A DNA stretch of 39,743 bases. Source: Anaeromyces robustus (taxonomy: Eukaryota > Neocallimastigomycota > Neocallimastigomycetes > Neocallimastigales > Neocallimastigaceae). A program made the translations under genes and the position numbers. Shown here piece after piece: positions 22,355 to 33,374 of this stretch. The notes beneath the pieces were generated by a model that saw nothing but the letters and a program-made list of their open reading frames with translations, was not told the DNA's origin and ran no database searches. The first letter of the stretch is position 1, and the number at the start of each line of letters is the position of its first letter. Location of the stretch: positions 85,001 to 124,743 of the forward strand of contig MCFG01000195.1 of NCBI GenBank assembly GCA_002104895.1. Reading direction: 5' to 3'.

Positions 22355-22884
22355 TATTTATTTATTTAATATTTATTTATTTAATATTTATTTATTTATT
22401 TATTTATTATTAAAAATAATAAAATCAATATCAATGTATAAAAATCAAAAAAGGAAATTTTGATAATAAAATAAAAATAATAATAAATTATAATTATATT
22501 ATAATATATGTCACATATCATTAATTTCATTCATTTGATAATATAATTAATTTAATTAAATTTTTAAAATTATGTTACTTTGACTTGACTTAGTATTTTA
22601 TTAATTATTAATTATTAATAACCATTTATTCCACCTTTACCTTCAAAATATTAATTATTTCTTTTTATTTTTTTTTATTATAAATATTTAAATATTATCA
22701 TTTATCTTGTTTTCTTTGCATAAAGTTTTTATTATATGTATTCTTTTTTTTTTTTTTTTTAATTTAAGAATTTGAGATATAATTATTAAAATAAAAATAA
22801 TTAATAAAACTAAACTTTTATAATTAAAATAAAAATAATTAATAAAAAACTAAGTTAAGTCAACAATGAATAACTATTTAAATA

Positions 22885-22928
<44 letters not shown>

Positions 22929-23455
22929 AATTAATGAATTAATATAATCCATAATTTATTAATATTTCATTCTATTAATATTTATTCTATTAATATTTAT
23001 TTATTTTATTAATATTTATTATATTATTATTTATTTATTTATTTATTTAATTTAATTTAATTTAATTTATAATTACCAAATTTATTTAAATGATAAATTT
23101 TACAGTGCATTAAACTTATGATCAATCCAAAATGTTTATAAAGTAAATTTTTATTACTTTTTTTATAAAAAAAAAAATCAATATTCGTAACTCACAATTT
23201 TACTTTTAAAAATGAAAGAAATAAATCAAAAAGATATAAATAACTAAATAAATAACTAAATAACTAAATAAATAAATAAAAAAATAAATAAATAAATAAA
23301 TAAAAAAATAAAAAAAATGATTTTTACAGTTTACAGTTTATACAATTTTTTACTTTTACTTTTTTACTTTTCTACTTTTATATAATAACATTATTTATTT
23401 ATTATTTATTAATTAATTATTAAATTGTCTTTTGTATTTAGATTTAGAAATAATA

Positions 23456-23494
23456 TTCTTATTTATTTATTTATTTATTTATTTACTTACTCAT

Positions 23495-23533
<39 letters not shown>

Positions 23534-23535
23534 TA
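23456..23535. repeat. (TTTA)n microsatellite
   Basis: About 20 tetranucleotide units, with two variant units (TTAC, TCAT) in the middle. Confidence 0.85.
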
Positions 23536-24504
23536 AAAATCTTTTAGTCCATTAGCGGTCAAATATATATATAATAATATAAAAAAAAAGATTTGCATTA
23601 CTAATTAATCTATTTATATTAATATTAATATAGTAATATTAATATTACAAATGTATTCTAATATATGGATACAAATTAAAACTATAATTATAATTGAAAT
23701 TTTTTAATTTATTTTTGTGATATTTTTTATACATAAGAAAAAAAGAGTTTCATGAGTAACTGTAAAAAAAATAGACTTTCAATGAATTTTTTTTCCTAAA
23801 CTATGTAATCATAATGTTTTTAAAGGTAAAAAGAATTATCTCTTTACTATTAAAATGAAATTTTATCTTTAAAGAAATTTTTGATTTTTTCATAGAATAT
23901 TATTTTTATTTTATTTATTCAATATTTTTTTATTATATAATATTAAAAGAAAAATAAAAATTTTGAATCTTTATAATATACAAAAAGAAAAAAAAATTTT
24001 TTTAATCAAAATATAAAAGACTAAAAAATTCCCATAATTTATCCAATATTTTAAGTTTCTATTAAAAAATTTTTTTTTCCTTTTTTATATTTTATACTAT
24101 TTATTTATTTATTTTTTAATATTTAATATTTATTATTAATAATTTATTATTAATAATTTATTTATTATATTATTAATTAAATACTATAATATAATATAAA
24201 TATAATATAAAATATAATAATATATGATATAAAAAATACTATAAAAAGTATATTCTTTTCATTTTTATTTATTTTTTGTATCTTTAATGTAAATGATAAA
24301 ACTTTAAATAATTCAATGATATTCTTTATATATTATATTATATTCCAATATATATTATAAAAGAGCTGATTAAAAAAAAAAATAATAATTATATCATCAT
24401 TTTATATAAATATAATATTTATTATATATTATATTATATATTTATACTATTAACATTTGAGCATTAGTATTTTAATTAAAAATTTAAATAATATATTGTA
24501 ATAT

Positions 24505-24575
24505 AGTATAATATAATATAATATAATATAATATAATATAATATAATATAATATAATATAATATAATATAATATA
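24505..24575. repeat. (ATAAT)n pentanucleotide repeat
   Basis: About 14 tandem units of ATAAT/TATAA in an otherwise TATA-like region. Similar TATAT pentamers recur at about 24940-24962. Confidence 0.85.
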
Positions 24576-25596
24576 AAATAGTATAATATAAAATGATGAT
24601 ATAATTATTTTTTATTTTTTTTTTTTTGTTGTATCTTTATATTTTACTTTTCTTTATATTCTATTATATAATAATATATAATAACATTATAATAAAAAAT
24701 ATATTATAATATAAAATAATAAATGTAATAATTATTTAATTATATTAAAATATTCTTTCCTTTTTTATCCATTTTCTTATTATACAAATTTTTTTTTTTT
24801 TTTGATTAAAAAGTAAATTTTATTTTATATTAAAATTTATATTTAAAATTATAATATATATCTTTATATTATTATTATATTATTATTATATTATAATTAA
24901 TTATACATTTGGTAAATTATAACAATGAGTATCATTCATATTATATTATATTATATTATATATTATTAATTATTCATTATTCATTATTAATTCATTATTA
25001 TTATATTATAAAATAATAAAATAATAAAAATGAAAAAAGAATAATTAAGCAAAAAAAGCAAAAATAATAAAAAATATATAATATTTAATATTTAATTATT
25101 ATATTATTATATTATTATTATACTATTATAATATTATTTATAATATTTTATTATTTAATTATTTTAAGTACAATTACAATAAATAATTTAATAACAAATT
25201 AAAAAAAAAAAAATTATTTTAGTATTCACAAAAAAAATAATAATTATTAATAATCATAAAAAAAAATTTTTTTTTACTTTTTTTTTTACTTTTTAATATT
25301 TTCAATTAATAAAAATACTTCTGCTTATATAATAAAAGATATTTTTTTATTTCTAGTAGAAATAAAATAATTTTACCTTTTTTATTAATAAAAAGTAAAC
25401 TTAAAATTACTACTTCAACTATTTCTTGTTTTATTTTTGTTAAGTAAAAAATACGAGAAATTTTTAAAATTGTAAAAAAGTTTATAAATAAAACAAAGTA
25501 AGAACTAAAATTCATAGATATATTCTTTATAAAATAGAATTGATATACGATTATTTTTTAATGAAAAAACTGATATTATGAAATGAAAATAAATAA

Positions 25597-25687
25597 AAAT
25601 AAAATAAAATAAAATAAAATAAAATAAAATAAAATAAAATAAAATAAAATAAAATAAAATAAAATAAAATAAAATAAAATAAAATAA
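25597..25687. repeat. (AAAAT)n pentanucleotide repeat
   Basis: About 18 perfect units of AAAAT. Reading through it on the minus strand gives a Phe/Ile/Leu/Tyr peptide repeat that is not a gene. Confidence 0.9.
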
Positions 25688-26002
25688 AGAATTATATATA
25701 TACATTTTATGATTTGAAAAACATGAAAAAAAAAATAAGAAAAAAATAAGAAATGATAATAATATTGAAATATATTAATCAATAATACTTTTCAATCATA
25801 ATTCAGAAAAATAAATATTGTTTTGATATTTTTAATAAGATATTCATAAATAAATAAAATAAAATATAAAATATTCAGGAAAAAAAAAACATTTTACACA
25901 ATAAATAATAATAATAATAATATATTTATATATTTTAAACGTTGAAAGTACGATATATTATTTATTTTAATTCTTTGTCTTTATAATTTAATATCAACAT
26001 CA

Positions 26003-26033
<31 letters not shown>

Positions 26034-26416
26034 TTCTGATTTAAATAATAACTAGAATTAAAAATATAAAATGAAAAATAATTATGGGATAAAAAAATAA
26101 AAAATTATATTATTATAATAATATTATATATAATAATTATTTTAAATAAATTTTTATTTTGTTATATATTTATATTAATAATATATATTGTATTATTGTA
26201 ATATTGTTTTTATACTAATAAATTTCTTTTTTTTTTTTTTTATTTTTTTTTATTTTATTTTATATAGGACAATAAATTGTATTATCTTTTATATATTTAT
26301 ATATAAATAAATCCTTTAGCATATATTTAATTATTCAACCAGCTTTTTTTTAAATAAATATTTTTACACTTGTACAGTAACTTTTTTTAATTTTTTTTTT
26401 ATCTCAGATTTAAACC

Positions 26417-27204
26417 ATGGAAAATACTAACACTGAAACTACTACTCAAGCTTTAAACCAAAACAACAATACCGCTGTTAATGGTACTGCCAACAATAAT
26501 GTCAATGGTACTACTAACAATAACAATAAACCAAAAAATACCAAAAAAGGTGGTCCAAGAGGTTATCAATACGGTAAACGTGATTACTATGCTACCGGTG
26601 TTCGTGTTTCTAACTTACCAGAAAATGTTGATATTGAAACTTTAACTAAATATTTCTCACAATTTGGTAAGTTAAATGGTGTTAATATCAAAAATGGACC
26701 AAATGATTCTAAAATAGCTGAAATTGATTTCAGTCAAAAGGGTTCTGCTAGTAAATCTGTTAATTCCTTACTTAATTATGACAAAGACAAGGCTTTATTT
26801 GAAGAAAAACCAACCACTGTTTTATTACATTGGAACGATGATAATTTAGGTATAATAAAATGAAATGAAAATATTTAATAATACTAATAATAATAACAAT
26901 GATAATAATAATAATAATAGGAAGTAGAAAGAGGAAGAAAAAAAAAAGAAATGTGGATTAAAATTTAAAATTAAATGTAGATTAGTAAAGTGTGAAAAAG
27001 TAGTAATAACGATGAAAATATAAAATAAAAAAGAAATTTAAAAACAATAGCAACAACAACAACAAACAACAACAACAGAAAAAACAAAAATAATATAAAA
27101 AAAAAAAAAAAAAAGAATAAAATAAAAAGAACCAAAGAAAAATAAAAAAAAAAGCATAATCAATGGATAAATAATAAAATCAATAATTTGATATTTCTAT
27201 TCAA

Positions 27205-27245
<41 letters not shown>

Positions 27246-27984
27246 CATTATAATTTTAATTATAAATTATCTGTAGTATTTTTTTAAAGTTATTAATTTT
27301 TTTTATAATTAATATATCTATATAGACCCATTTATTACTGCTGCTCTTAACAGTTCTCTTCCATACAATATTTTATCACGTTCTCAAAAAGTTTTTAAGA
27401 GACTTCTTATTACTCCAAGTCCAAATACCCAACTTGATAAAGATGTTATAGAACACTTATTCCAATACTATGGTAAAATTGTTTTACATCGTTTCTCACC
27501 AACTTCTGCTCATATTACTTATAACTCTCCACAAGAAGGTGTTAATGCTTTATTTGCTTTAGATGAATTAGTTTTACCAACTACTACTTTACAAATTCAT
27601 TTTGGTCGTGTTGAACCATTACTTTCTAATTGGAAGGAACAAAGAATTTCTTTATGTATTTCTCGTCTTCCATTAACTGCTAAAAGAAGTCATATTAAAA
27701 TTGCCTGTGCTGGTTTTGGTGAAGTTTATATTCGTCCAACTTTCTTACCAGATAATCTTCCACTTCGTAAAAGAATTTATGTTGATTTCGTTAATCAAAA
27801 GGAAGGTAAGGAAGCTTTAGCTGGTTTACAAGAACACTTTATCGCTTTAGGTTTCTATGGTGTTCATGTAAACATTGCTAGTAACAGATTACCAAATGAC
27901 AATAACGCTCAAGCTAACGCTGCCGCTGCTGCTACTGCTGCTGCTCCTACACCAGCCGCTGCTGCACCAGCTGCTTCTGAATAA
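26417..27984 (+). CDS. RNA-binding protein with three RRM-like domains, 363 aa
   Basis: Exons 26417-26849 and 27326-27984, phase 1, joined to read DDNLDPFITAALNSSL. The start ATG follows AAACC and opens with an Asn/Thr-rich head (1-45) and a basic GGPRGYQYGKR patch. RRM-like segments lie at about 60-140 (VRVSNLPENV, later KIAEIDF), 168-240 (FKRLLITPSPNTQLDKDVIE, later HITYNSPQEG) and 252-332 (ISLCISRLPLTAKRSHIKI, later RIYVDFVNQKEG). RNP-1 motifs are degenerate, so RNA contacts may be atypical. The C-terminus is Ala/Pro-rich. Exon codon use has more C-ending codons than most genes here (AAC, ACC, TAC, TTC), suggesting high expression. The single intron (476 bp) is the longest in the window. 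The specific orthologue is not recognised. Confidence 0.9.
27206..27244. repeat. (ATT)n microsatellite in the RRM-gene intron
   Basis: About 13 ATT units. The same intron also holds an ACA/CAA-rich run at about 27046-27076. Confidence 0.85.
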
Positions 27985-28373
27985 GTTTTATAATAATAAT
28001 AATAATAATAACGAAAAAAAAAATATAATATAATACTGATAAAAATTAAGGGAAAAAAAACAATGCAAATGTTATAAAATTTAACATAAAAAAATTTTTT
28101 TTAGATAAAAAATAAAAAAAAAAAAAAAAAAAAAAAAAATAGAATATTAGAAATTTATAATATTATTTTAATATATTTATATATACAAAAAAAAAAAAAA
28201 AAAAAAAAAAAAAGAAAAAAAATAAGCAATATAAATATATAATTTTTTCGTATATTTATTTTTATGTTTATTTTTTTATTACTTTTTTTTTTATATATAT
28301 AACTTTTTCTCTTTTATCTATATATAGATCTATTTGAATAATATTAATAAATTAATAAAAATAACAATAATAA

Positions 28374-28411
<38 letters not shown>

Positions 28412-28821
28412 AGAATTTTTTTTTATTATGATTTATCAATTTTTTTTTTATTTTATTTTATTGACATACGTTTAAAGTTTATTAAAATATATATATATAT
28501 ATTAATTATCAAATATGAGAAGCTTTTTTAAAATATTATTGTCGTTTTATTGTTATAATACTATTGTTTTTATAAAAGGATATATATTACTAAAGGTATT
28601 TTAAAGGTATTAAAGGTATATATATCTATCTACCTATAAATAATTAATTAAGTAATTAATTAATTATTATTTATTTTTTATAATAATTATTTTGTTATAT
28701 TTTTTTTTTATTTTAAAAATGATATATATATTTATGTTCATTTTTCATTTAAAATAATGGTATATTTTGTAGATTTCTATTTAAAAAATTTTGGTATTAT
28801 ATTTATTATCATTTCAAAAAA
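27985..28821. other. Gene-free region downstream of the RRM gene
   Basis: Long A runs (28107-28138, 28186-28213, 28378-28410) and A/T sequence. A 29-codon frame at 28515-28604 (MRSFFKILLSFYCYNTIVFI...) resembles a hydrophobic leader but has no other support. Confidence 0.5.
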
Positions 28822-28857
28822 AAATTATACCAAATCATTTAAAATTTGGTATAATTT
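28822..28857. repeat. Perfect 14-bp inverted repeat
   Basis: Arms AAATTATACCAAAT (28822-28835) and ATTTGGTATAATTT (28844-28857), loop CATTTAAA. The right arm is the start of the tandem-repeat unit that follows. Confidence 0.7.
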
Positions 28858-29107
28858 ATTTTCATTGTAAAAAAAATAATAAAAAAAAAGTACATATACA
28901 TATAATAGAATCATTTAAAATTTGGTATAATTTATTTTCATTTTAAAAATAATTGAAAAAAAAAGTACATATACATATAATAGAATCATTTAAAATTTGG
29001 TATAATTTATTTTCATTTTAAAAATAATTGAAAAAAAAAGTATATATACATACATACATATAATTGAAGCATTTAAAATTTGGTATAATTTTCATTTAAA
29101 TAAATAA
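28835..29107. repeat. 75-bp tandem repeat, about 3.5 units
   Basis: Units start at 28835, 28911, 28986 and (partial) 29069. Each begins TCATTTAAAATTTGGTATAA and continues TTTATTTTCATT; full units end with an A run and GTACATATACATATAATAGA or a variant. The second and third units are nearly identical. The array lies between the 3' ends of the RRM gene (plus) and the UvrA-like gene (minus). Confidence 0.85.
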
Positions 29108-29336
29108 TATTACATATAAAAAGTTTAAAGAAAGAAAAGAAAAGAAAGAAAGAACGAAAGAAAGAAAGAAAAAAAAAATACTTAAAAAAAAAAAATTGTT
29201 TTATAGAAGATATAAGAATTAAAAAAAAAAAAAAAAAAAAAAAACGAATAGAAAAAGAGATTTTTTAAATAATTATATATATATTATATATTATAGATAT
29301 ATTATGTATATATCTATCTATAATTCTTTTTTCTTA

Positions 29337-32093
29337 TTATAACATTTTTTTTAAATATTTTCCTGTTTTAGATTCTTTACAATTTATAATTTCATTTGGA
29401 GTTCCTGTAAATATAACTTGACCTCCTTCTGATCCACCATTAGGTCCTAAATCAATAATATAATCACATTGTGCTATCATTTCTAATCGATGTTCGACAA
29501 TGATCACCGTATTATGATGCTTAATTAATTTTTTTAAAAGTAATAATAATCGTTGTAAATCATTATAATGTAATCCGGTAGAAGGTTCATCTAATAGATA
29601 AATTTTACTTTCTTTATGTAATTCACTAGCTAATTTAATTCTTTGTATTTCACCTCCTGACATAGTATTCGTAGATTGTCCTAAAGTTAAATAACCTAAA
29701 CCGACATCGATTAAACATTGTATAGTATTCTTTATTTTATCATCTTCTTTAAAAAAATGAATGGCTTCTTCTATCGTTAAACTCATAACTTCTTCTATAT
29801 TTTTATTTTTATATTTATAGGAAAGTACTTTTTCATTATAACGATGTCCTCTACAATCTTCACATACCACTTCAACAGATTCTGCAAATGCCATATCATA
29901 TACAATACGTCCTGTTCCTTTGCACGTATAACATCCTCCTTTAGAATTAAAACTAAAATAACTAGCATTAACATTATTTTCTTTAGCAAATAATTTTCTT
30001 ATACGTTCCATAATACCGGTATAGGTAGCAGGATTGGATCTTACCGTAGTTCCAATAGGTTTTTGATTTATAATGATGACTTTATCTAAATATTTTTTAG
30101 AAAAAACTTCACATAAGGAAGATTTACCACTACCTGCTACACCTGTAATAGCTATTAAATATTCTTTTGGAAATTTTACTGTAATATTTTTTAAATTATG
30201 TAATTTTGCATTTTTAATAATATAATAATCTTTCCATTTTTCTTTTTCTTTTTCTTTTTCTTTTTCTTTTTCATCATCATCATCATTATAATCATCATCA
30301 TTATAATCATCATCATTATAATCTTCATCATCTTCATTATCATCATCATCTTCTTCTTCTTTTTTTTCTTCATCATCATCATTATCATCATCTTCTTCTT
30401 CTTTTTTTTCTTCATCATCATCATTATCATCATCTTCTTCTTCTTTTTTTTCTTCATCATCATCATTATCATCATCATCTTCTTCTTTTTTTTCTTCATC
30501 ATCATCATTATCATCATCTTCTTCTTCTTTTTTTTCTTCATCATCATCATTATCATCATCTTCTTCTTCTTTTATTTTGCTTTTTCTTCTTTTTTTTAAT
30601 TTTGGTTGTTGTTGTTGTTGTAAAGATTCTTGATTTAATTTAATTTTTTCTTTTAAAGCTACGGCAGTAAATGTCTTTTTTTTATTTAAATTTTCTAATG
30701 TACCTTCATAAACAATTTCACCTCCTTTACTACCGGCTTTAGGTCCTAATTCAATAATATAATCTGCTAATTGAATCATTTGTCTACTATGTTCTACTAC
30801 TAAAACAGTATTAAATTTATTTTTTAAATTAATTAATAATTTACCGATTCTTTCGGCATCAAAAGGATGAAGTCCTGATGTGGGTTCATCAAATATATAG
30901 GTAATATTGGTTAAATTACTTCCTAAATTTCTTACCATTTTAATTCTTTGAATTTCACCTCCAGATAATGTACTTGTTTTTCTACTTAAATTTAAATATC
31001 CCATACCAACATCTATCATTTTTTCTAAAATATAATGAATTTGTTGAGCAATAGATATACCTACAGGACTATCAATATCTTGAATAATTTTCATTAAATC
31101 TTGTATACTCATATTATTATAATCCATAATATTATACCCATTAATTTTAGATTTTAATGCTTTAGGATTTAATCCTGTACCTTGACATGAATCACATGGT
31201 CCTTGATGAACTAAAGATTTAATTTCATCTTGTAAATTTTTCCTTAATTTATTAATATCTCTTTTTAAATATAATCGATTAAATCTAGGAATTACCCCTT
31301 CATATACAACTTCAGATACTCTACCAGTATTATTAGATCTAATTTCTACTTTAACTGTTTTTTTATTATCTCCATATTTTAAAAATTTCCATTCCTTTTC
31401 ACTATAATCTTCTAATTTTTTATTAGGATCTAAATAGGCATTATTTTGATAAAGATAGGTTTGCCATCCACTAGAAAATTGACTAAATTTTATAGCTCCT
31501 TCTATTAAACTTTTACTTTCATCAAATAATATATCTTCATTTAAAACTAATTTTTCTCCCAATCCTGTACATTCTTGACACATTCCTGATGGATGATTAA
31601 AAGAATAAGCCATAGAACCACCTGCACTAGGTTTACCTACTCTTGAAAATAAAAGTCTTATTAAAGGAGCAACATCAATAGCTGTACCTACACTAGACCT
31701 AGAACTTGAACCAAAAGTTTTTTGATCTACAACAATAGAAGGAGTTAAATTTTGAATAGATTCTACTTTTGGTCTTTCATAATGAGGCATTCTATTTCTT
31801 ATATATAAAGGATAAGAAGATTGCCATTGTCGATTACTTTCCACCGCTACCGTATTAAATACTAAAGAAGATTTACCACTACCAGAAACACCTGCAAATA
31901 CAACAAGTTTACCTTTGGGTATAATAACATTAATATGTTTTAAATTATTTTCATAAGCATCCTTAATAATAATATTGTCATTTTTATTTTCAAAACCATC
32001 CTTGTTAATAATATTGTCATTTTTATTATTTTCATTATCATTACTATTACTTGTTTTTAATTTCTTATTAGGATGTAATGCATTTGAACTCAT
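29337..32093 (-). CDS. UvrA-family ABC ATPase (excinuclease subunit A-like), 918 aa
   Basis: A single frame with no introns. Bacterial UvrA is the damage-recognition dimer of nucleotide excision repair, with two ABC ATPase halves and zinc motifs. Half 1: Walker A GVSGSGKSS (68-76), VGTAIDVAPLIRLLFSRVGK (135-154), CQEC (172-175), CDSC (300-303), LSGGEIQRIK (376-385), Walker B FDEPTSGLHP (401-410). Half 2: Walker A GVAGSGKSS (about 649-657), CYTC and CEDC, MSGGEIQRIKL (about 809-819), LLDEPSTGLH. After FSRVGK the sequence goes almost directly to YSFNHPSGMCQEC, so the UvrB-binding and neighbouring insert domains of canonical UvrA are missing. This fits UvrA2-type proteins linked to drug tolerance in bacteria (family knowledge). 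The halves are joined by a long Asp/Glu/Lys repeat linker (about 508-620). The N-terminal 45 residues are Asn/Lys/Asp-rich. Absence of introns and the bacterial family suggest horizontal acquisition (inference). Confidence 0.93.
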   Translation of the reverse strand: MSSNALHPNKKLKTSNSNDNENNKNDNIINKDGFENKNDNIIIKDAYENNLKHINVIIPKGKLVVFAGVSGSGKSSLVFNTVAVESNRQWQSSYPLYIRNRMPHYERPKVESIQNLTPSIVVDQKTFGSSSRSSVGTAIDVAPLIRLLFSRVGKPSAGGSMAYSFNHPSGMCQECTGLGEKLVLNEDILFDESKSLIEGAIKFSQFSSGWQTYLYQNNAYLDPNKKLEDYSEKEWKFLKYGDNKKTVKVEIRSNNTGRVSEVVYEGVIPRFNRLYLKRDINKLRKNLQDEIKSLVHQGPCDSCQGTGLNPKALKSKINGYNIMDYNNMSIQDLMKIIQDIDSPVGISIAQQIHYILEKMIDVGMGYLNLSRKTSTLSGGEIQRIKMVRNLGSNLTNITYIFDEPTSGLHPFDAERIGKLLINLKNKFNTVLVVEHSRQMIQLADYIIELGPKAGSKGGEIVYEGTLENLNKKKTFTAVALKEKIKLNQESLQQQQQPKLKKRRKSKIKEEEDDDNDDDEEKKEEEDDDNDDDEEKKEEDDDDNDDDEEKKEEEDDDNDDDEEKKEEEDDDNDDDEEKKEEEDDDDNEDDEDYNDDDYNDDDYNDDDDEKEKEKEKEKEKWKDYYIIKNAKLHNLKNITVKFPKEYLIAITGVAGSGKSSLCEVFSKKYLDKVIIINQKPIGTTVRSNPATYTGIMERIRKLFAKENNVNASYFSFNSKGGCYTCKGTGRIVYDMAFAESVEVVCEDCRGHRYNEKVLSYKYKNKNIEEVMSLTIEEAIHFFKEDDKIKNTIQCLIDVGLGYLTLGQSTNTMSGGEIQRIKLASELHKESKIYLLDEPSTGLHYNDLQRLLLLLKKLIKHHNTVIIVEHRLEMIAQCDYIIDLGPNGGSEGGQVIFTGTPNEIINCKESKTGKYLKKML
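30240..30580 (-). repeat. 42-bp coding minisatellite (acidic linker of the UvrA-like protein)
   Basis: About five units encoding EEEDDDNDDDEEKK, followed by degenerate YNDDD repeats and EKEKEKEK. The period is 42 bp, so length changes keep the frame. The other frames are spurious Met/Lys-rich readings. Confidence 0.9.
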
Positions 32094-32115
32094 TTTTATT
32101 ACTATTATATTATTA

Positions 32116-32147
<32 letters not shown>

Positions 32148-32325
32148 TTTATTTATTAATTTATTAATTTATTTATTATTTATTGTTGTATTATTATTAT
32201 TATTATTATTTTGAAAATATTATTTTAATTTCAGTTACAATTTCAATTTCAATTTCAAATTATTTATTATATATATATTTTTGCTTTTTTTATTTTTCTT
32301 AATGAAATTACTTAACAAAATAAAA

Positions 32326-32372
<47 letters not shown>

Positions 32373-33374
32373 AAAAATTTATGATACAGCAATCACAATA
32401 TTATTGGACCATTATTAAATTTAATTAAATCTTATTAGAAATAAAGTTTAATAAGTTTACAACCACAATACAATATATTATAAAATATTAGTATATGGAA
32501 CTTTTGTAGTACAATAAAATTTTTTGTTAAGTCATTATGTAAAAATACATATTTGTTTTAATTTGTTTTGTTTTGTTTTAATTTTTTTTTTTTTTTTCTT
32601 TTTTTTTGTTTTTTTCTTTAAATAATTCAAAAAGAAAATCGATAGGTATAGTATTTAATAATAAATAATATATAATATATAAAAAATGACATTTATTAGA
32701 CACAAAAAATAATAATAATAATAATACATTTTAAATGTACAAATATATAATTAAAATTAAAATTTTATTTTGACATTTATAAGAATAAGGATTTAAACAG
32801 TTCTTTATTTAAAATATTTATTACAATAAATGTAATAATAAATATTACAATAAAAAAAGAGATAATTATATATATATAGGATATATTTAAACTATTATTT
32901 TTATGAATAATGAATAATTTTTTATCGATTTTTTTTTTACTTTATTTTATTTTTTATTAATTGTAAAATATTTTTTTCTTTTATTTTTATAATATATAAT
33001 AAGTAGATTTAATTATATTATATAATTATGTTGAATATTTATGATAATAATATTTTATTTTATACTGAATTTAAATTATTATCAGTTTGATTCTTTTTTT
33101 TTTTTTTTTTTATTTTTTATAGATATGTATACATATTTTTTTATACTTATCATAAGTTCAATATAATCAAAATTATTTAGTGATAATTTCTTTTTTCAAT
33201 GTTTTTAATATTTTTAATATTTTTAATATTGATATTAATATAAATATATATTTTTTTTAGAATCATTCATTTTATATAATAAAAATTATTATTTTTTTTA
33301 AATATATTTATGAATAGTTAATATTAATAATTTTTTTTAACTTTTAATTTTTAATTTTTAATTTTTAAATATAT
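32094..33374. other. Gene-free region upstream of the UvrA-like gene
   Basis: Starts with ATT/ATTT repeats and a long A run (32331-32370). Bases about 32380-32545 are less A/T rich but hold no open frame of substance. The remainder is A/T simple sequence. It should include the UvrA-like gene promoter and the 3' UTR of the methyltransferase gene. Confidence 0.5.

Larger units (their letters stand above)
21540..26416. other. Gene-free region of nearly 5 kb
   Basis: A/T-rich throughout with many 4-5 bp repeats: (ATTT)n about 22322-22406, (AAAT)n about 22884-22926, (TTTA)n about 23456-23535, (ATAAT)n about 24505-24575, (AAAAT)n 25597-25687. No convincing coding sequence on either strand. Long minus-strand frames around 25306-25782 are Leu/Phe/Tyr/Ile-only translations of the repeats. 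The last 150 bases before 26417, including an ACACTTGTACAGTAAC stretch, probably hold the promoter and leader of the RRM gene. Confidence 0.55.

Noticed and set aside
24031-24037. CCCATAA word, similar to the upstream element of dictyostelid small RNA genes (another on the minus strand near 26083)
   Set aside because: A 7-bp word is expected about twice by chance in a window of this size and composition, and no structured RNA follows at the expected distance.
25505-25782. Overlapping minus-strand frames of LFYFI repeats
   Set aside because: They are translations of the (AAAAT)n pentanucleotide array and have no non-repeat coding content.
28515-28604. 29-codon frame MRSFFKILLSFYCYNTIVFI...
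   Set aside because: Hydrophobic composition is expected from T-rich sequence; length, context and composition give no independent support.
30191-30559. Minus-strand frame rich in Met and Lys
   Set aside because: It is an alternative frame of the acidic minisatellite in the UvrA-like gene; composition is wholly dictated by the repeat.
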